Shown: positions 16,561 to 25,033, counted from the stretch's first letter. The stretch: DNA of 38,172 nucleotides from Microcoleus sp. bin48.metabat.b7b8b9.023 (GCF_013299185.1 NZ_JAAFKG010000070.1:1-38172); one strand, 5' to 3'. Translations and numbers: made by a program. The notes: a model not told the origin generated them from the letters alone.

Positions 16561-16686
16561 ATTCCCAATTATCAATTACCCATTACCAATTTCCAATTCC
16601 CAATTCCCAATTACCGATTCCCAATTACCGATTACCAATTACCAATTACCAATTAGCAATTGCCAATTACCAATTACCAATTACCA
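16561..16686. repeat. 18-copy ATTACCA heptamer array abutting the HlyD start
   Basis: Eighteen contiguous 7-bp units (ATTACCA with variants such as ATTCCCA and ATTACCG). The final A at 16686 is the first base of the HlyD start codon. No Shine-Dalgarno can fit between array and start. The frame through the array is open from a GTG at 16554. Confidence 0.9.
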
Positions 16687-18269
16687 TGACTAATTTAATT
16701 GATTCTTCTAAGCTTTCCACAGAAGCACAATCGACTGATGTTGTGCAACTACCTGCGCCTCAATCTTCTATAGAATCACCACCGATTGATTCTGTTCAAT
16801 CACCTGCGCCTCAATCTTCTATAGAAGCACAATCGACTGATGTTGTTCAACCACTTACGCCTAAATCTTCTATAGAATCACCACCAATTGATTCTGTTCA
16901 ACCACCTGCGCCAAAATCTTCTACAGAATCACAACTGACTGATTCTGCCCAATTACCTGCACCTGAATCTTCTATAGAATCACCACCGATTGATGCTGTT
17001 CAACCACCTGCACCTAAATCTTCCGCAGAACCAAAACCGACTGATTCTGTGCCACCACCTGCGCCTAAATCTTCTCACCTTTGGTTGTGGTTGCTAGTAG
17101 GAACTATCGCGATCGCAGGTATCGGTGCAGGAATTTGGTATAATTTCTTCCGTCCTAAAAACAATAATCTTATCCCTTTTAGTGGGCGCATCGAAGGCTA
17201 TGAAACTGATGTCAGTACCAAAGGATCTGGTCGTGTTAAAGAGGTAACAGTCCGAGAAGGTGCAACCGTAAAGAAAGGGCAATTGTTGGTACGGTTAGAT
17301 GACGAGGAAGTGCAGTCAGAACTATTAGCAACTAAGTCAAATGTTGATGCCGCTAAACAACGAGAAGCAACGGCTCTTCTTCAGATTTCGGTATTAAATA
17401 GTCAGGTAGCAGATACAAAATTAAATCTCAAACAGTCTGAAGGTGATACGATCGGCAAAGTTGCAGAAGCGGAAGCTATGGTGAGCACGGCACAGGCGGC
17501 TATCAAGCAGGAACAAGCACGGGTAGCAGAAGCCAGAGCGTTGCTAAAACAGACAAAAGTCGATCGCGATCGCTTTGTGAATCTAGCCAATCTGGGTGCA
17601 GAAACTCGACAGCGCGCCGATTTAGCACAAACCGCATTTGAGACTGCCCAGGCGATGCTGGAAAGTCGTCAGGCTGGTGTAGAAGTGGCCCGTAATGCGA
17701 TCGCGATCGCTCAGGGAAAATTAACCCAAGCACAAACCACAGCCCTGAATCCCGATCGCCAAGCAACGAATATCGGCCGCCTCCAAACCCAGATAAACCA
17801 AGCAAAAGTCGCGCTTTTGGGAGCACAAGCAGATGTCAAAACAGCACAAGCAAATCAACAACTGATCCAGAGTCGTTTGAATAATTTAACTGTAAAAAGT
17901 CCGATCGCAGGAATCGTCACCACCCGCAGCGTCGAACCTGGAACCGTAGTATTACCAAGTCGTCCATTGCTGCGGATAGTAGACATGAAACAAGTTTATA
18001 TGCGGGGGTTTATTCCGGGAGAACAAATCGCTCGAATTCGGGTAGGACAACCTACCAAAGTCTACCTCGACAGCGATTCAAAACACGAACATCCCTTAAA
18101 TGCAAAGGTGATATCTATTGATTCCAAAGCATCGTTTACACCGGAAAATATCTATTTCCAAAAAGACCGCGTTGAGCAAGTTTTTGGTGTGAAACTAAGC
18201 TTTGATAAACCCGGTGGTTTTGTTAAACCGGGTATGCCTGTAGATGCCGAAATTCTGTTGAAAAAGTAA
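16686..18269 (+). CDS. HlyD-family periplasmic adaptor with a repetitive proline-rich N-terminal arm
   Basis: Membrane fusion protein of the efflux pump, 527 residues, bridging the permeases to an outer-membrane channel. Residues about 9-127 are a cytoplasmic, Ser/Pro-rich arm of seven 17-residue repeats. A single membrane helix follows (about 130-150, LWLWLLVGTIAIAGIGAGIW). The lipoyl half-motifs flank a long alpha-helical hairpin (about 215-400, Ala/Gln-rich coiled coil); the second half is LTVKSPIAGIVTTRSVEPGT. A beta-barrel domain (about 430-525) closes it. The ATG at 16686 is chosen because everything before it in the frame is heptamer repeat. The long arm is not a usual part of HlyD/YbhG proteins. 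The ion channel gene follows 13 bp later. Confidence 0.9.
   Translation: MTNLIDSSKLSTEAQSTDVVQLPAPQSSIESPPIDSVQSPAPQSSIEAQSTDVVQPLTPKSSIESPPIDSVQPPAPKSSTESQLTDSAQLPAPESSIESPPIDAVQPPAPKSSAEPKPTDSVPPPAPKSSHLWLWLLVGTIAIAGIGAGIWYNFFRPKNNNLIPFSGRIEGYETDVSTKGSGRVKEVTVREGATVKKGQLLVRLDDEEVQSELLATKSNVDAAKQREATALLQISVLNSQVADTKLNLKQSEGDTIGKVAEAEAMVSTAQAAIKQEQARVAEARALLKQTKVDRDRFVNLANLGAETRQRADLAQTAFETAQAMLESRQAGVEVARNAIAIAQGKLTQAQTTALNPDRQATNIGRLQTQINQAKVALLGAQADVKTAQANQQLIQSRLNNLTVKSPIAGIVTTRSVEPGTVVLPSRPLLRIVDMKQVYMRGFIPGEQIARIRVGQPTKVYLDSDSKHEHPLNAKVISIDSKASFTPENIYFQKDRVEQVFGVKLSFDKPGGFVKPGMPVDAEILLKK
16710..17066 (+). repeat. 51-bp coding repeat, seven units, in the HlyD arm
   Basis: Seven contiguous 51-bp units encode 17-residue repeats. 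Two types mainly alternate: type A (SIESPPIDSVQPPAPK) and type B (EAQSTDVVQ...). The alternation gives a 102-bp higher-order period, which suggests growth by duplicating dimers. Confidence 0.85.
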
Positions 18270-18282
18270 GATGTAATAAATT

Positions 18283-19098
18283 ATGAGCGATCGCAAACAA
18301 CCAGAATCAGCCTTGGATCGAGAGCGCTGCGAAGTCCTGCAACAGTGGGAAGATTGGCTAGAAATGCCGATGCTGATGCTGAGTTTTGCCTGGTTAGGAC
18401 TGTTTATCATCGAGCTAGTTTGGGGACTGAATTCTTTGCTAGAGGCGATCGGAACTACGATTTGGATCGCCTTTATCCTGGATTTTAGCATCAAATTTAT
18501 CCTCGCTCCTCGGAAAATTTCTTACCTGAAGCATAACTGGTTAATCGCCTTGTCACTACTGATTCCAGCGTTGCGAATCTTTCGGATTTTGCGAGTTATC
18601 CAGCCTTTGCGATCGATTCATGCGGTGCGAGGATTCCAGTTAGTTCGTTTGACAATCCGTACCAGTCGGGGAATGCGATTGCTTTCTGCCAGTTTTCAGC
18701 GTCGGGGATTTGGCTATGTGGTGGCGTTAACTGCGATCGTCACTTTCATTGGCGCGGCTGGAATCTATGCGTTTGAGCGCAAACTTCCTGATGGTACTGG
18801 TGGCATTACTGACTATGCTACAGCGCTGTGGTGGACGGCAATGTTGTTGACTACGATCGGCTCTGATTACTTCCCGAAAACGGCGGAAGGGCGGGTTTTG
18901 TGTTTTTTGCTGGGGTTGTATGCGATCGCAGTATGCGGCTATTTGACGGCAACACTGGCAACATTTTTTGTGAGTCAGGATGCGGAAAATGAGCAAGCAG
19001 AAATAGCAAGTGCAAAATCAATTCAAGCTCTGCAAACAGAAATTAGCGCACTACGAACAGAGATTCAAGCCTTAACACGACAAAATTTAGATCGTTGA
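18283..19098 (+). CDS. voltage-sensor-type ion channel with a noncanonical selectivity filter
   Basis: A 271-residue membrane protein with the six-helix plan of a voltage-gated cation channel. Helices S1-S3 lie at about 30-92. S4 carries regularly spaced arginines (RIFRILRVIQPLRSIHAVRG, residues 98-117). The pore loop WWTAMLLTTIGSDYFP has TTIGSD at 190-195 in place of the canonical TVGYGD. S6 is followed by a C-terminal coiled coil (about 235-268), probably an oligomerisation segment. The TTxGS(D/E)Y(W/F)P filter is, from memory, a recurring variant in bacterial channels, so ion selectivity should not be assumed. It starts 13 bp after the HlyD gene, consistent with co-transcription with the efflux operon. 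Confidence 0.85.
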   Translation: MSDRKQPESALDRERCEVLQQWEDWLEMPMLMLSFAWLGLFIIELVWGLNSLLEAIGTTIWIAFILDFSIKFILAPRKISYLKHNWLIALSLLIPALRIFRILRVIQPLRSIHAVRGFQLVRLTIRTSRGMRLLSASFQRRGFGYVVALTAIVTFIGAAGIYAFERKLPDGTGGITDYATALWWTAMLLTTIGSDYFPKTAEGRVLCFLLGLYAIAVCGYLTATLATFFVSQDAENEQAEIASAKSIQALQTEISALRTEIQALTRQNLDR

Positions 19099-19130
19099 AT
19101 TGCTGAGAATGATATAAATTCAACCCTGCT

Positions 19131-19181
19131 TTCATAAAAAATATTCCTTAAGAACAATACCTTTGCTAATTTTAAAGAGTA
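19131..19181 (+). promoter_or_regulatory. 51-bp upstream element, copy 1
   Basis: A gap-free 44/51 match to 22395-22445. The shared parts are TTCATAAAAA, CCTTAAGAA, AATAC and AATTTTAAAGAGTA. It lies about 140 bp before the start of the gene at 19320. Its presence upstream of two gene sets suggests a shared promoter or operator. CTTAAG forms a small palindrome in the middle. Confidence 0.5.
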
Positions 19182-19319
19182 GGATAGCTAAGGTAGCATA
19201 ATGTATGCACAAAAATATAAATTATTGCGATTCTGTCTAAGCTTTCTTCACAGTTTCCTCACCTTTGTTGAATATCATAAAATATAGTCCAGATTCTTTT
19301 TATTGATGAGATAAACTTT

Positions 19320-20192
19320 ATGAAATGGCAACAATTAATTCTAGCTTTCCTAGCCACGATTTGCTTGATATTTGCAGGCAATGCCCTGGCGCAGACTGAT
19401 ATCAATATCAACAATACTAACCTGATTCGCTTTGGTGGAAATATCATCGTAGCAGAGAATCAAGTTGTCGAAAATGCCCATGCTTTTGGGGGAAGCGTTA
19501 CGGTTTCTCCTAATGCCAGAGTTTTGGATACTGCGATGGCGTTTGGCGGGGATGTCATCCTGAAAAAAGGAGCGCGGGTGGAGGGTGATGCTTACTCCTT
19601 TGGTGGCAAAATCGTGCAGGAACCAGGTGCGATCGTTAGTGGTGAACGTGCTACATTTAGCGATCGACATGGCATGATGTATGGCTCTAATCGCGGCAGA
19701 AGTAGCTTCTTTGGTCAGTATTTCTTCAGTGCCCTTTTTAGAATTTGTTCCGCAGTAGTAGCAGCTATTTTAGGACTGATTATTTTGCATAGCAGCCCAC
19801 AATTCCTACCGAATTTGGCGGCACAATTGCGTCAAAGTCCCGGTTTGACAGCTTTATGGGGGATTGGGGCGATCGTCTCCTTTGTCTTTGCCACCGTGTT
19901 TCTAGCTGTTACGCTCATTGGGATTCCCCTGATTCCACTCCTGAGTCTGACGGCGGTTGTCACGGCTCTAGTTGGCTCATTAGGCGTAGCGCTTTTTGTC
20001 GGTCAACGTGTAGTTGGTAAGGGCGATCGATCTTTGCAGCAGCAGTTTTTGGTCGGTTTGGCAATTCTAACTATTCTGACACTAATTCCATTTTTCGGAG
20101 GGTTAGTAGTTTCCCTGATCAATCTGTTCGGATTAGGTGTCATCTTACTGTGGCAATTTGGTAGAGAAAAACCCGAAATAGCTACTCAGTAA
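19320..20192 (+). CDS. exported polymer-forming-like repeat domain plus membrane helices
   Basis: A 290-residue envelope protein. A signal peptide precedes ALA-Q (cleavage near residue 24). Residues about 33-115 contain short right-handed beta-solenoid-like repeats of the bactofilin/polymer-forming type (FGGNIIVAENQVVENAHAFG, FGGSVTV, FGGDVIL, FGGKIV). Four or more membrane helices fill about 125-285. Similar proteins with a polymer-forming domain and a C-terminal membrane region are known in bacteria but have no fixed function. It begins a four-gene run with gaps of 44, 16 and 52 bp. The start has the weak GAGATAAACTTT before the ATG. Confidence 0.75.
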   Translation: MKWQQLILAFLATICLIFAGNALAQTDININNTNLIRFGGNIIVAENQVVENAHAFGGSVTVSPNARVLDTAMAFGGDVILKKGARVEGDAYSFGGKIVQEPGAIVSGERATFSDRHGMMYGSNRGRSSFFGQYFFSALFRICSAVVAAILGLIILHSSPQFLPNLAAQLRQSPGLTALWGIGAIVSFVFATVFLAVTLIGIPLIPLLSLTAVVTALVGSLGVALFVGQRVVGKGDRSLQQQFLVGLAILTILTLIPFFGGLVVSLINLFGLGVILLWQFGREKPEIATQ

Positions 20193-20236
20193 TTAGGAAT
20201 ATGTAAATTTTCACAACTCAAATTCAGGAGAAATTT

Positions 20237-20764
20237 ATGATATTTGGAAAGTCGATTCAGACCATATTGATCGGACTTGCGATCTGGTTTTGCCTCTTAG
20301 TTGGACTTGGGCAAAACCCGACCATTGCCGCCATTCGCGAACTAGAGGAAGCACCAGGACAGATGGTTTATCAATCGCGGCAAACCCTCACAGATCAGCA
20401 TGGCCATAACTGGCAAGCGATCGCCTTTAAACGCATCAGCCCAGATAACCAGACGAGTTTCGATCTGCGGTTGGTGGGTTTTCCTGGAGTGACGAAGATC
20501 GATCGCACTCAACCTCTAACTCTGACTGATTCCCTAGGAAAAACACTCACAGCTACCGAAGCTTCTAGTGATATTTTCACCGAGGGGGCCGTTCCCGAAC
20601 CCAACGTCGGACAGTATAACCTCCAGCCATTATTACCGCAGTTGCAGGCGGAGATTCCTCTGAAATTATCATTACCAACTATCGATGGTGAACCTGTTAG
20701 CTTGTCAGTCCCACCATCTTTAGTCGAAGAATGGCAGGCTGTTGGCAGTTATAAATCACCATAA
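20237..20764 (+). CDS. DUF3122 family protein
   Basis: A 175-residue protein of the cyanobacterial DUF3122 family, function unknown. An N-terminal signal or anchor helix covers about 10-30 (ILIGLAIWFCLLVGLGQNPT), followed by ELEEAPGQMVYQSRQTLTD and a beta-rich region, consistent with a periplasmic or lumenal location. AGGAG lies 6 nt before the ATG. Second gene of the envelope cluster. Confidence 0.8.
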   Translation: MIFGKSIQTILIGLAIWFCLLVGLGQNPTIAAIRELEEAPGQMVYQSRQTLTDQHGHNWQAIAFKRISPDNQTSFDLRLVGFPGVTKIDRTQPLTLTDSLGKTLTATEASSDIFTEGAVPEPNVGQYNLQPLLPQLQAEIPLKLSLPTIDGEPVSLSVPPSLVEEWQAVGSYKSP

Positions 20765-20780
20765 AATCTAGGTAAATATT

Positions 20781-21629
20781 ATGTGGATTAAGTGGACTAC
20801 AATTATTGTTTTTTCAATTTTCCTAAGCTTGGGAATGGCTATCATTTATGCTGGCTATCGATGGCAGTCAGATACCGATCGCCTACGAGCCAAATTAACA
20901 AATGGACGGCGGACAATTAAGCCCAAAATCTATGACCAGAAAGAGATTGAAGGCTTGCCAGCACCCGTACAGCGATTTTTTTGGACAGTTCTTAAGGACG
21001 GACAAGCGATCGCCTCTGCGGTCAAACTCTCTCAGCAGGGACTGTTCAATATGAATGAAATGGAGGATAAGTGGAGTCCGTTTACTGCGACTCAACTTGC
21101 GATCGCTCAACGTCCGGGTTTTGATTGGGATGCACGCATCCAGATGGCACCAGGAGTTAATGCCTTTGTCCATGATACCTATATGTTAGGAGAAGGCAGT
21201 TTACACGCATCATTACTCGGTCTTTTTACCGTTGCAAAAATGCACGGTGCCGCTGAAAACAATCAAGGTGAATTATTGCGCTTCTTGGCTGAGACTCCTT
21301 GGTATCCGACTGCATTATTGCCCAGTCAAGGTGTGCGCTGGGATGCGATCGACGATACATCTGCCCGCGCTACTTTGACGGATGGCGCAACAACTGTCTC
21401 CCTCGTATTTCAGTTTAATGCTGAAGGTGCGATCGCGACTTGTCGGGCTGAAGCTCGTTATCGCGATAAGCTGACTGCGATGCCTTGGTGCGGCCGATTT
21501 GGGGAATATTCAGTTCGCAATGGGATGCTGATTCCTTTAGAAGGCGAAGTTGGATGGGAGTATCCAGAAGGCATTCGGCTCTATTTTAAAGGAAGAATTA
21601 CAGAGATTGACTATGAGTTCGCATCGTGA
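20781..21629 (+). CDS. membrane-anchored DUF6544-like protein
   Basis: A 282-residue protein with one N-terminal membrane helix (about 5-26) and a soluble domain. The segment LPAPVQRFFWTVLKDGQAIA and the later FTATQLAIAQRPGFDWDARI fit the DUF6544/6920 family, in which a beta-sheet domain acts on an unknown ligand. It follows the DUF3122 gene by 16 bp. The C-terminal half looks like a lipid- or lipoprotein-binding fold, but that is a guess. Confidence 0.7.
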   Translation: MWIKWTTIIVFSIFLSLGMAIIYAGYRWQSDTDRLRAKLTNGRRTIKPKIYDQKEIEGLPAPVQRFFWTVLKDGQAIASAVKLSQQGLFNMNEMEDKWSPFTATQLAIAQRPGFDWDARIQMAPGVNAFVHDTYMLGEGSLHASLLGLFTVAKMHGAAENNQGELLRFLAETPWYPTALLPSQGVRWDAIDDTSARATLTDGATTVSLVFQFNAEGAIATCRAEARYRDKLTAMPWCGRFGEYSVRNGMLIPLEGEVGWEYPEGIRLYFKGRITEIDYEFAS

Positions 21630-21681
21630 GCAACTAAATCAATTTATGTAAATTTTACTTTAAACCAATGGAGACAAAACA

Positions 21682-22350
21682 ATGAAAACAAAACGATACT
21701 GGTTGCTATCATGTTTAGTAGCTTTGAGCATATTCTCAGGCTGCTATTTCAATATTGGTAATAACGGGGTTAGAGGCTCCGGAATCGTCAAAATCGCATC
21801 CCAAGAAGTGGCTGGATTCTCATCGATTTACTTTAAATCTGTGGGCATGGTCAAGGTACAGCAAACGGGAAAAGAATCCCTCACAATTAGCGCTGAGGAC
21901 AACATCTTGCCCCTCCTAGAGGGTCGTGTAGCCGATCGCACCCTGTATCTCGGCACTGTCAACGATGCCGCCATCAATCCAACCAAGCCCATTGAGTTCG
22001 TAGTGGAAGTCAAAAGCCTAGAAGGCTTGCACCTGAACGGTGTCGGCAGTATTGAGGCAAAGGGTATCCAAAGCAAGCGGTTGTCGGTTTCTCTGGATGG
22101 AGTGGGTAGCATGGCGATCGCAGGTAGCGCAGATGTACTCGATCTGACCCTTTCCGGGGTCGGAGGCTTCCAGGGCGAGGAGTTCAAGACTAAGCAGGCT
22201 ACCGTTCGGAACAGTGGCGTGGGGAGCGCTGTGGTTAATGTGAGCGAGCAGTTGGACGCGACTGTATCCGGCGTGGGGGCGATCGAGTATGTTGGTTCTC
22301 CCCAAGTCCGGGAGTCTGTGGAGGGTTTGGGGAAGGTCAAAAAACGGTAG
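21682..22350 (+). CDS. DUF2807 (head GIN domain) lipoprotein
   Basis: A 222-residue predicted lipoprotein. The signal ends in a lipobox LSIFSGC with Cys21 as the lipidation site. The mature part is a right-handed beta-helix of DUF2807 repeats with recurring GVGS motifs (LHLNGVGSIEAKG, SLDGVGSMAIAG, TLSGVGGFQG). Head-GIN proteins are linked to autotransporter-like or surface functions, otherwise unknown. GGAG precedes the ATG. It is the fourth gene of the run beginning at 19320. Confidence 0.85.
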   Translation: MKTKRYWLLSCLVALSIFSGCYFNIGNNGVRGSGIVKIASQEVAGFSSIYFKSVGMVKVQQTGKESLTISAEDNILPLLEGRVADRTLYLGTVNDAAINPTKPIEFVVEVKSLEGLHLNGVGSIEAKGIQSKRLSVSLDGVGSMAIAGSADVLDLTLSGVGGFQGEEFKTKQATVRNSGVGSAVVNVSEQLDATVSGVGAIEYVGSPQVRESVEGLGKVKKR

Positions 22351-22394
22351 CTTTTAGCAAGTCGCAAATTGATTTGGCTTCAGAATTCCAATTC

Positions 22395-22445
22395 TTCATA
22401 AAAACTATGCCTTAAGAAGAATACTTTCGTCAATTTTAAAGAGTA
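22395..22445 (+). promoter_or_regulatory. 51-bp upstream element, copy 2
   Basis: The second copy of the 19131-19181 sequence (44/51 identical, no gaps). It sits 45 bp after the DUF2807 stop and about 210 bp before the next start at 22657. It would let the downstream genes be controlled like the upstream run. Confidence 0.5.
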
Positions 22446-22484
22446 AACTAATAACAAAATTACATTTATCCTGTGGCTTATTCA

Positions 22485-22519
22485 ACAGTTGACAGTTGAC
22501 AGTTGACAGTTGACAGTTT
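22485..22519. repeat. ACAGTTG heptamer array
   Basis: Four exact 7-bp units and a fifth imperfect one. Together with the 51-bp element it fills much of the 306-bp gap between 22350 and 22657. A short inverted repeat (AGAAAGAAG/CTTCTTTCT) follows at about 22540-22610. Confidence 0.85.
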
Positions 22520-22656
22520 GAGAGCGACCTCTACCTAGAAAGAAGAGGATTGGAGTAATGAATAGTCTAATTTTAATTTTCCCAAAAAAAGACTGTTAAC
22601 CACTTCTTTCTGGTAAAAACTATAAGTCTCAAAAAATAATGAACAAAGGAGTTCCA

Positions 22657-23061
22657 ATGACAACAAAAACAGGGCTGTGGATTGACCATCGGAAGGCTAG
22701 TATTCTGACTATTACTGAAAAAGGGGAAGATAAAAAGGAGATACTATCGGAGGTAGAAAAACAGCCTAGGCGATCGGGTGATTCACCGCTTAAGGGTAGC
22801 TATGAATCATCTCAAGTACCCGCAGATGATAGTCGCCAGAGATATTTTACGGGAGAACTCAATACTTACTACGATGAGGTGATTGCGTGTATTCGTGATG
22901 CAGAGTCTATTCTGATATTTGGCCCTGGTGAGGCAAAGGATGAACTAAAAAAACGTCTTGAATCAAATAACCTCGGTAAACGTATCGTCGGTATTGAGAC
23001 AGTTGACAAGATGACGGACAATCAAATCGCGGCCAAGATTCGACAGCACTTTGCCGAGTAG
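22657..23061 (+). CDS. conserved hypothetical protein (LWIDHRKA family)
   Basis: A 134-residue soluble protein. The N-terminal LWIDHRKASILTITEKGE and the later ILIFGPGEAKDELKKRLESN are the recognisable conserved blocks of an uncharacterised bacterial family; the second half may have the eRF1 domain-3-like fold, but I am not sure. AAAGGAG (22645-22651) lies 5 nt before the ATG at 22657 and selects it over the in-frame ATG at 22639. It follows the second copy of the 51-bp element. The hydrophilic composition suggests a cytosolic stress-associated role; this is inference. Confidence 0.55.
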   Translation: MTTKTGLWIDHRKASILTITEKGEDKKEILSEVEKQPRRSGDSPLKGSYESSQVPADDSRQRYFTGELNTYYDEVIACIRDAESILIFGPGEAKDELKKRLESNNLGKRIVGIETVDKMTDNQIAAKIRQHFAE

Positions 23062-23210
23062 CGTTAGATCGCAAAAATATTCAGCCAAAATTCAATGCGC
23101 GATCGACAAAGATTTGTGTAAGTAATTCAATTCAATTCATACCTCTTAAGTAAGTAGACGCTAATAAAACAAAGTATGTTAAGTAATTTGACAATTACTG
23201 AGATTGGTTC

Positions 23211-23257
23211 GTAGTGAGGGCTTTAGCCCTTTTTTACAGGGCTAAAGCCCTCACTAC
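23211..23257. repeat. 20-bp-arm hairpin repeat
   Basis: The arms GTAGTGAGGGCTTTAGCCCT and AGGGCTAAAGCCCTCACTAC are exact complements with a 7-nt loop. It belongs to the GGCTTTAGCC/GGCTTCAGCC palindrome family also seen at 30008-30076. Confidence 0.75.
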
Positions 23258-23309
23258 AAACCTTGAATTATTTACACCGACTTACTTACTACATTTAGAC
23301 CATAAACTC

Positions 23310-23591
23310 ATGGAAACCAGAGAAGATACATTGTTCGATCGCACATTCCGGGACAGCGAAGGCAAAATTGTCATAGCTCAGCCGCCAAATCTACCACTGA
23401 TTGTCTGGATTGTAGCTAGTTTGTTAAAGCTCATTTTTACAACAGGCAAAATTCATTTAGGGTTGGATTTAGTAGCTTTTGGTGTCTTATTTACTTGGGC
23501 TTGGGAAGAACTGTTTCAAGGCGTTAACTACTTTCGTCGAGCATTAGGTCTAATTGTGCTTGTCGGTCTGATTGCGTCAAAAATTCAATAA
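23310..23591 (+). CDS. small membrane protein, unknown function
   Basis: A 93-residue protein with a soluble N-terminus (METREDTLFDRTFRDSEGKI) and two or three hydrophobic helices (LPLIVWIVASLLKLIFTTG, LVAFGVLFTWAWEELFQGV, ALGLIVLVGLIA). The ATG at 23310 is preferred; the longer frame to 23214 runs through the hairpin repeat. No family recognised. It lies between the LWIDHRKA gene and the sugar porter. Confidence 0.6.
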   Translation: METREDTLFDRTFRDSEGKIVIAQPPNLPLIVWIVASLLKLIFTTGKIHLGLDLVAFGVLFTWAWEELFQGVNYFRRALGLIVLVGLIASKIQ

Positions 23592-23635
23592 GTAGACAAG
23601 CATGAATAAACTCAACATCGTGGAGTACAAGCATA

Positions 23636-25033
23636 ATGATATCTGCGACAACTCATAAAACCAACACATATCATGTCATCTTAATTTGTGGGGCGGCTGC
23701 TCTCGGTGGCTTTTTATTTGGTTTTGATACTGCTGTAGTCAATGGCGCAATTATAGCCCTAACAAAAGCGTTTAATGCCGGTAGCTGGTTGACGGGTTTG
23801 GCAGTATCTCTGGCTTTGTTAGGCTCTGCGCTGGGAGCCTTCTGTGCTGGACAGATTGCAGACCGTTACGGTCGAGTCAAAGCAATGCTAATTGCCGCAG
23901 GATTATTTACGATCGGCGCTCTTGGATCGGGATTTGCTTTCGGCATTTGGGACTTTATCTTTTGGCGATTGCTGGGAGGGATTGCAGTTGGTATTGCTAG
24001 CGTCATTGCACCAGCTTACATTGCCGAATGCTCGCCTGCTGATATGCGTGGCAGGCTGGGATCGCTCCAGCAATTGGCGATCGTCCTGGGAATCTTCGTT
24101 GCACTATTAAGTGACTATTCTATTGCCGCATCGGCGGGTTCAGCAGAACTACCATTTTTGTTTGGGATAGCTGCTTGGCGCTGGATGTTCTTGACAGCAG
24201 CTATTCCAGCCGTGATTTATGGCATGGCTGCGTTGGCGATTCCTGAATCTCCGCGATATTTAATAGCTCAAGGGCGAGAACAAGAAGCTTCTATAATTCT
24301 TACAAAAATTGTGGATGGTAACGTCTCGTCAAAAATTGTAGACATTCGGCAAACTATTTTGAAAGACCGCAAGCCTAACTTGTCTGACCTTTTTGGAAAA
24401 AGTGGCAGACTATTACCGATTGTTTGGATCGGCATCAGTCTATCAATATTGCAACAGTTTGTTGGTATCAACGTAATTTTTTACTACAGCAGCGTTTTGT
24501 GGCGGGCTGTTGGTTTTTCTGAACAAGATTCTCTCAAACTCACGATAATTACAGGAGCGGTTAACATTATAACGACGTTGATTGCAATTACTTTTATCGA
24601 TAAGTTTGGTCGCAAACCTTTGCTGCTTGTCGGGTCGATCGGCATGACCGTAACTTTAGGTACATTGACCGTTATTTTCGGGAATGCAGCCTTGGATGCC
24701 TCTGGTAATCCAACACTGAGCGGATCTGCTGGAATCATCGCCCTTCTAGCAGCCAACCTGTATGTATTTTGTTTCGGTTTTTCGTGGGGCCCTGTGGTTT
24801 GGGTGCTTTTGGGCGAAATGTTTAATAACAAAATTCGGACATCAGCACTATCGATCGCCGCCGCAGTACAGTGGATTGCAAATTTTGTTGTCTCTACAAC
24901 CTTTCCTCCGCTATTACAATATTTTGGACTGGGTGTGGCCTACGGTCTTTACACAATATCGGCAGCAATCTCAATCTTTTTTGTTGCCTTTTTTATTAAG
25001 GAAACCAAAGGAATGGAACTCGAACAAATGTAA
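23636..25033 (+). CDS. sugar porter family MFS transporter
   Basis: Twelve-helix major facilitator of the sugar porter family, 465 residues. Family motifs are present: GFLFGFDTAVVNGA in helix 1, DRYGR after helix 2, PESPRYL after helix 6, DKFGRKPL after helix 8, and a C-terminal ETKGMELEQ. These place it with glucose/xylose proton symporters such as cyanobacterial GlcP. The QQFVGINVIFYY segment lines the sugar site. The start has only a modest GGAG at a distance. The following small ORF and oleate hydratase are close, so they may be transcribed together. Confidence 0.93.
   Translation: MISATTHKTNTYHVILICGAAALGGFLFGFDTAVVNGAIIALTKAFNAGSWLTGLAVSLALLGSALGAFCAGQIADRYGRVKAMLIAAGLFTIGALGSGFAFGIWDFIFWRLLGGIAVGIASVIAPAYIAECSPADMRGRLGSLQQLAIVLGIFVALLSDYSIAASAGSAELPFLFGIAAWRWMFLTAAIPAVIYGMAALAIPESPRYLIAQGREQEASIILTKIVDGNVSSKIVDIRQTILKDRKPNLSDLFGKSGRLLPIVWIGISLSILQQFVGINVIFYYSSVLWRAVGFSEQDSLKLTIITGAVNIITTLIAITFIDKFGRKPLLLVGSIGMTVTLGTLTVIFGNAALDASGNPTLSGSAGIIALLAANLYVFCFGFSWGPVVWVLLGEMFNNKIRTSALSIAAAVQWIANFVVSTTFPPLLQYFGLGVAYGLYTISAAISIFFVAFFIKETKGMELEQM

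Noticed and set aside
16554..16685. A 44-residue N-terminal extension of the HlyD protein
   Set aside because: It is entirely translated heptamer repeat (QLPIPNYQLPITNYQ-like) and unlikely to be functional protein, although the frame is open.
21828..22367. 179-codon minus-strand frame opposite the DUF2807 gene
   Set aside because: Antisense to a clear lipoprotein with beta-helix repeats; its Pro/Ser/Thr/Arg text is a by-product of the GVGS codons.
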